A DNA stretch of 64,000 nt from Podocnemis expansa (lineage: Eukaryota; Chordata; Testudines; Podocnemididae): contig ML681998.1 of the NCBI GenBank assembly GCA_007922195.1, positions 20,673,395 through 20,737,394 on the forward strand, read 5' to 3'. The position numbers and the translations under genes were made by a program. The number at the start of each line of letters is the position of its first letter. The first letter of the stretch is position 1. Below, piece by piece: positions 61,339-64,000 of this stretch. Below the pieces are notes generated by a model. The model was not told the origin of the DNA and made no database searches. It was given only the letters and a program-made list of their open reading frames with translations.

Positions 61339-61851
61339 GTTATATCTACACTTAAGAAGTTAGTTTGAATTAACTTAGTTTGAATTAATTTGAACTAATA
61401 ATGGTTAATTGGAACTAAGTTAATTTGAACTAACATGTCCCCACTACAAACCCAAATTGAACTAGCATGTCCATGGACAGGACTTGCTAGTTCAATTTAG
61501 GAGGGGGGCACCATGGGAAGTGTGACAGCATAGCCCCCCAAGAAGGGTCATGCCCCCACCCATTACACAGAAAGAGGAAGATACCCTGGGACGAAGAAGG
61601 TCAAACCATGTTAATTTGACCTAACCATTAGTTCACATTACCGTGACTCCATTGGGTTAATTCAAACTAATAAGTTTGAATTGACCACTACTTTGAAGTT
61701 AAGTGAAGTTTTATAACTTTGAAGTAAGCATTCGTTACTTTGAACTAAAGGAATTCCGGAGTTTGAAGTAATGAAAGCCAGTGTAGACATGCATTAATTT
61801 TGTTTGAATTAATCCTCATTAATTTGAACTAAATTGTAAGTGTAGACATAC
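61339..61851. mobile_element. 5-bp-TSD MITE, TTAGTTTGAATTAA class
   Basis: A perfect 5-bp duplication CTCAG (61334-61338 and 61852-61856). Ends read GTTATATCTACACTT and AAGTGTAGACATAC. The arms are TTAGTTTGAATTAA words; the core at 61480-61600 is GC-richer (GGACAGGACTTGCTAGTTCA) and is shared with the partial copy at 63648. Confidence 0.9.
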
Positions 61852-61856
61852 CTCAG

Positions 61857-63647
61857 AGACTTCAATTTTTTTCTTATTGGACACATTAACTTCCTAAGAT
61901 TCACATCCATAAGTCATTGTGGAAAAAATTAAGTTTTTCTTTAATCAAACTTTAGTATATTTTAAGATTCTATAATTTTTTCCCCAACTGTCATAAGAAA
62001 GGCTACGTCTAAATAAGCCATTCCTGATCTTCTTTCTGTTTCTTTGGAACAGCAAATTTTCCACATATGTAAGATCATTTTATTCCAGAGTTTGTTTGTG
62101 TTGTTTTCCACTTTCACATATGACAGTGCCTCAAATCCATTCTGGACTGACGTCTTTTTGGTTTTGCTGATTATGGACAAGTCTAAACACAGTGGATGTC
62201 CTGAATGTCTTATTCCTTTCAATTTTAATTTCCTGTTTGAGGAAATTAATGATTTGGCCTACAGTATGCACTTAGAAATATCTTTGTCTATTGGGTGCTC
62301 AATTTCCAGTGTTGCTATTTAATTACACAATCCATTTGTTTTTCTTCACCATCAAGTGACCTCTGTGTGTATAAACAAATAGTCCAATGAAGAGAAAATG
62401 GTGGTTGTATTGACCAGGTGATTTGAGTAGTATAATTCAAGTAAACATTTTCCTCTGTCATTTTGTCAACCTGTTACAATGGCATGTTTCCCTTCATGTA
62501 TATCCGTCACATTCCATATTTCTGCTCTGGGATTCATTTAAGAAGGTTCAGGTCATTCTTTCCTTGGTACCAACATCAGGCACTTGTACTTCTGGAAGAA
62601 TTTAGTACTGCACCATCATAAGTGCAATTTGTACCCTTAATAACTCGAACCTCCTCCATGTTATAATTTCTCAGCCTTCAGGCCTAGGGCCAACACTGTA
62701 CATGGAGGAGTGCTATGTCTTTGTTCTGCTGTTATAATTCTCATGAGAGAGAGGATTCTTTCTCCTTCCTTTCCCTGAAGTTTGTGACTGCTGTTGGTTA
62801 AACACATGATTAAACTCATTCACTTTTGGTAGCATTTCCTCTAGAGAGAGTCCCACTGTCCTTACCAGACACTTATCCATCTAAAGTTGGTGGCACTTCT
62901 TGACATTTGCTAAGTTATTATTTGAATGCCACTCAGAAGACAGCGTCACCTAGTTGCATGTGGTAGTGTCTACTGCCATAACAGTAGCAGGCTTCAATGC
63001 CAACTAACCTTACTACTACTAACTGCTACAATCATGCCCCAAAACAGCCAAAAATGAAAGAGTCCCTTCTTTATCATGAATGTGCAGTCATGAGTCAAGA
63101 CTCCTTTGTCATTTCCAGGTACTGACGGGATAAGAAGTCTCTACATTCTGTCTCTCTAGCTAAAAATCTCAGCTCTTTTGAAACAAGCCTTATACAGTCT
63201 GGCAATGCTGCACTTGCAAATGTATGTAGGCTATTGTTCTGAACTGAAACATAGCGTATATTTGACGTAAGTTTTGGAGGGGCTAAAGATTTATTGTTTT
63301 CAGTTTTCTTCAAGGACTCACCATTCACAGATAAATGTAGGCAGAGATTTTATTTTTCAAGGCTAGGGGAGAAGGCCTAGCTAGAGTCTGAGACCTCTGA
63401 AGTGGGGCTGACTAGGATATAGGGAGGCTGGGTAATGTTTATGCAGGCATCATGCCCAGAAGGGACTAGTGCATGTTTTTCAGACCTAGAACCAAGGCCC
63501 CAGGCTTTCTTAATTCCTCAGCTATATCATTGCTATAGAATCCTTTGCTTGATAATGAACTGTGTTCCAGAATCTAAATACTAATTCAAAATATAAATAT
63601 TTCTATAGCAATGTCTGACTGTGACCACAATTTTCCAAAACATTGAG
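61857..63647. other. AT-rich spacer; nothing identified
   Basis: Short frames on both strands have no recognisable domain. No repeat family is evident. Confidence 0.42.
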
Positions 63648-64000
63648 GCCTATGTCTACACTTAGAAGGTTAGTTTGAATTACCTGAAATCAACTAATTA
63701 AACTAATTAAATCAACAAATTAAACTAATTAAATCAAACTAATAATGGTTAGTTCGAATTAAGGTAATTTGATCTAACATGGCCCCACTAGGAAAAACAA
63801 TTTGAGCTAGCATGTCCCCTGACAGGACTTGCTAGCTCAAATTAAAAGAGGGGTACACTGGGAAGTGTGGCAACATGGTGCCCAAAAAGGGCCATGCCAC
63901 TACTCAGAGCTGGGCAGCCACTGAGCCAGACAGGGGAGAAGGCATCACTCACCCAGCTCAGGGTGTGCTTGCCTGGCATGGGGAGGGTACCCCCATGCTG
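63648..64000. mobile_element. 5-bp-TSD MITE, TTAGTTTGAATTAA class, cut by window end
   Basis: Starts GCCTATGTCTACACTTAG after TTGAG. It follows 61339-61851 through the core (TGACAGGACTTGCTAGCTCA), in the same orientation. The right half and its target duplication lie beyond 64000. Confidence 0.85.

Overview
This window looks like vertebrate nuclear DNA, and the repeats point to a sauropsid, most likely a turtle (possibly a softshell). The evidence is CR1-clade LINEs lying on the minus strand, MIR/AmnSINE-like relics, a decayed DIRS-type tyrosine-recombinase retroelement, Penelope-like fragments with a GIY-YIG endonuclease, Charlie-like hAT MITEs, and a large group of short elements starting near GCTATGTCTACAC and flanked by 5-bp target duplications. 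The species call is inference from remembered repeat families; no search was run. I found no intact protein-coding gene, no convincing host exon and no RNA gene. All long open frames fall in repeats or in GC-richer spacer, so the window is probably intergenic or a very large intron.

Layout: 1-5934 is AT-rich spacer with a GC-richer block at 2799-4345. 5935-10440 is a nearly full-length, inactivated CR1-clade LINE (minus strand, endonuclease and reverse transcriptase recognisable) cut by a hAT MITE (7885-8435), a 5-bp-TSD MITE (9464-9866) and a Penelope terminal fragment near 7030-7205. It is followed by a tRNA-Val-like SINE with a CR1-type tail (10448-10573). 11391-14040 holds a MITE with a Penelope hairpin inside, a hAT MITE and a Penelope endonuclease remnant. 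16140-19110 is a second CR1-clade LINE with about 1.1 kb of inserted DNA that includes another MITE. 20900-30050 has scattered MITEs, a CR1 piece, a hAT MITE with a perfect 8-bp TSD (26695-26984) and a Penelope 3' end. 30050-37010 is mainly AT-rich spacer with a 51-bp-arm palindrome at 34499-34615. 37011-43410 is a CR1 element split by a DIRS-like retroelement (about 38300-42566), which is itself split by a MITE (39148-39546). 43411-49050 is spacer with a candidate conserved regulatory element near 45100-45560. 49051-50690 is a four-layer nest: MIR-like SINE, then MITE, then solo LTR, then MITE. 52609-64000 has more MITEs, a 796-bp hAT MITE, the best Penelope GIY-YIG copy (57155-58190) and spacer.

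Nothing here acts as a gene system. What the window records is a history of transposition: CR1 and MIR are the oldest layers, DIRS and LTR elements come next, and the 5-bp-TSD MITEs are among the latest. The best leads are the MITE group made almost entirely of repeated short palindromes, the Penelope termini that also occur as solitary palindromic SINE-like units, the tRNA-Val/CR1 chimeric SINE, and a tandem octamer/GATA motif pair in repeat-free DNA.
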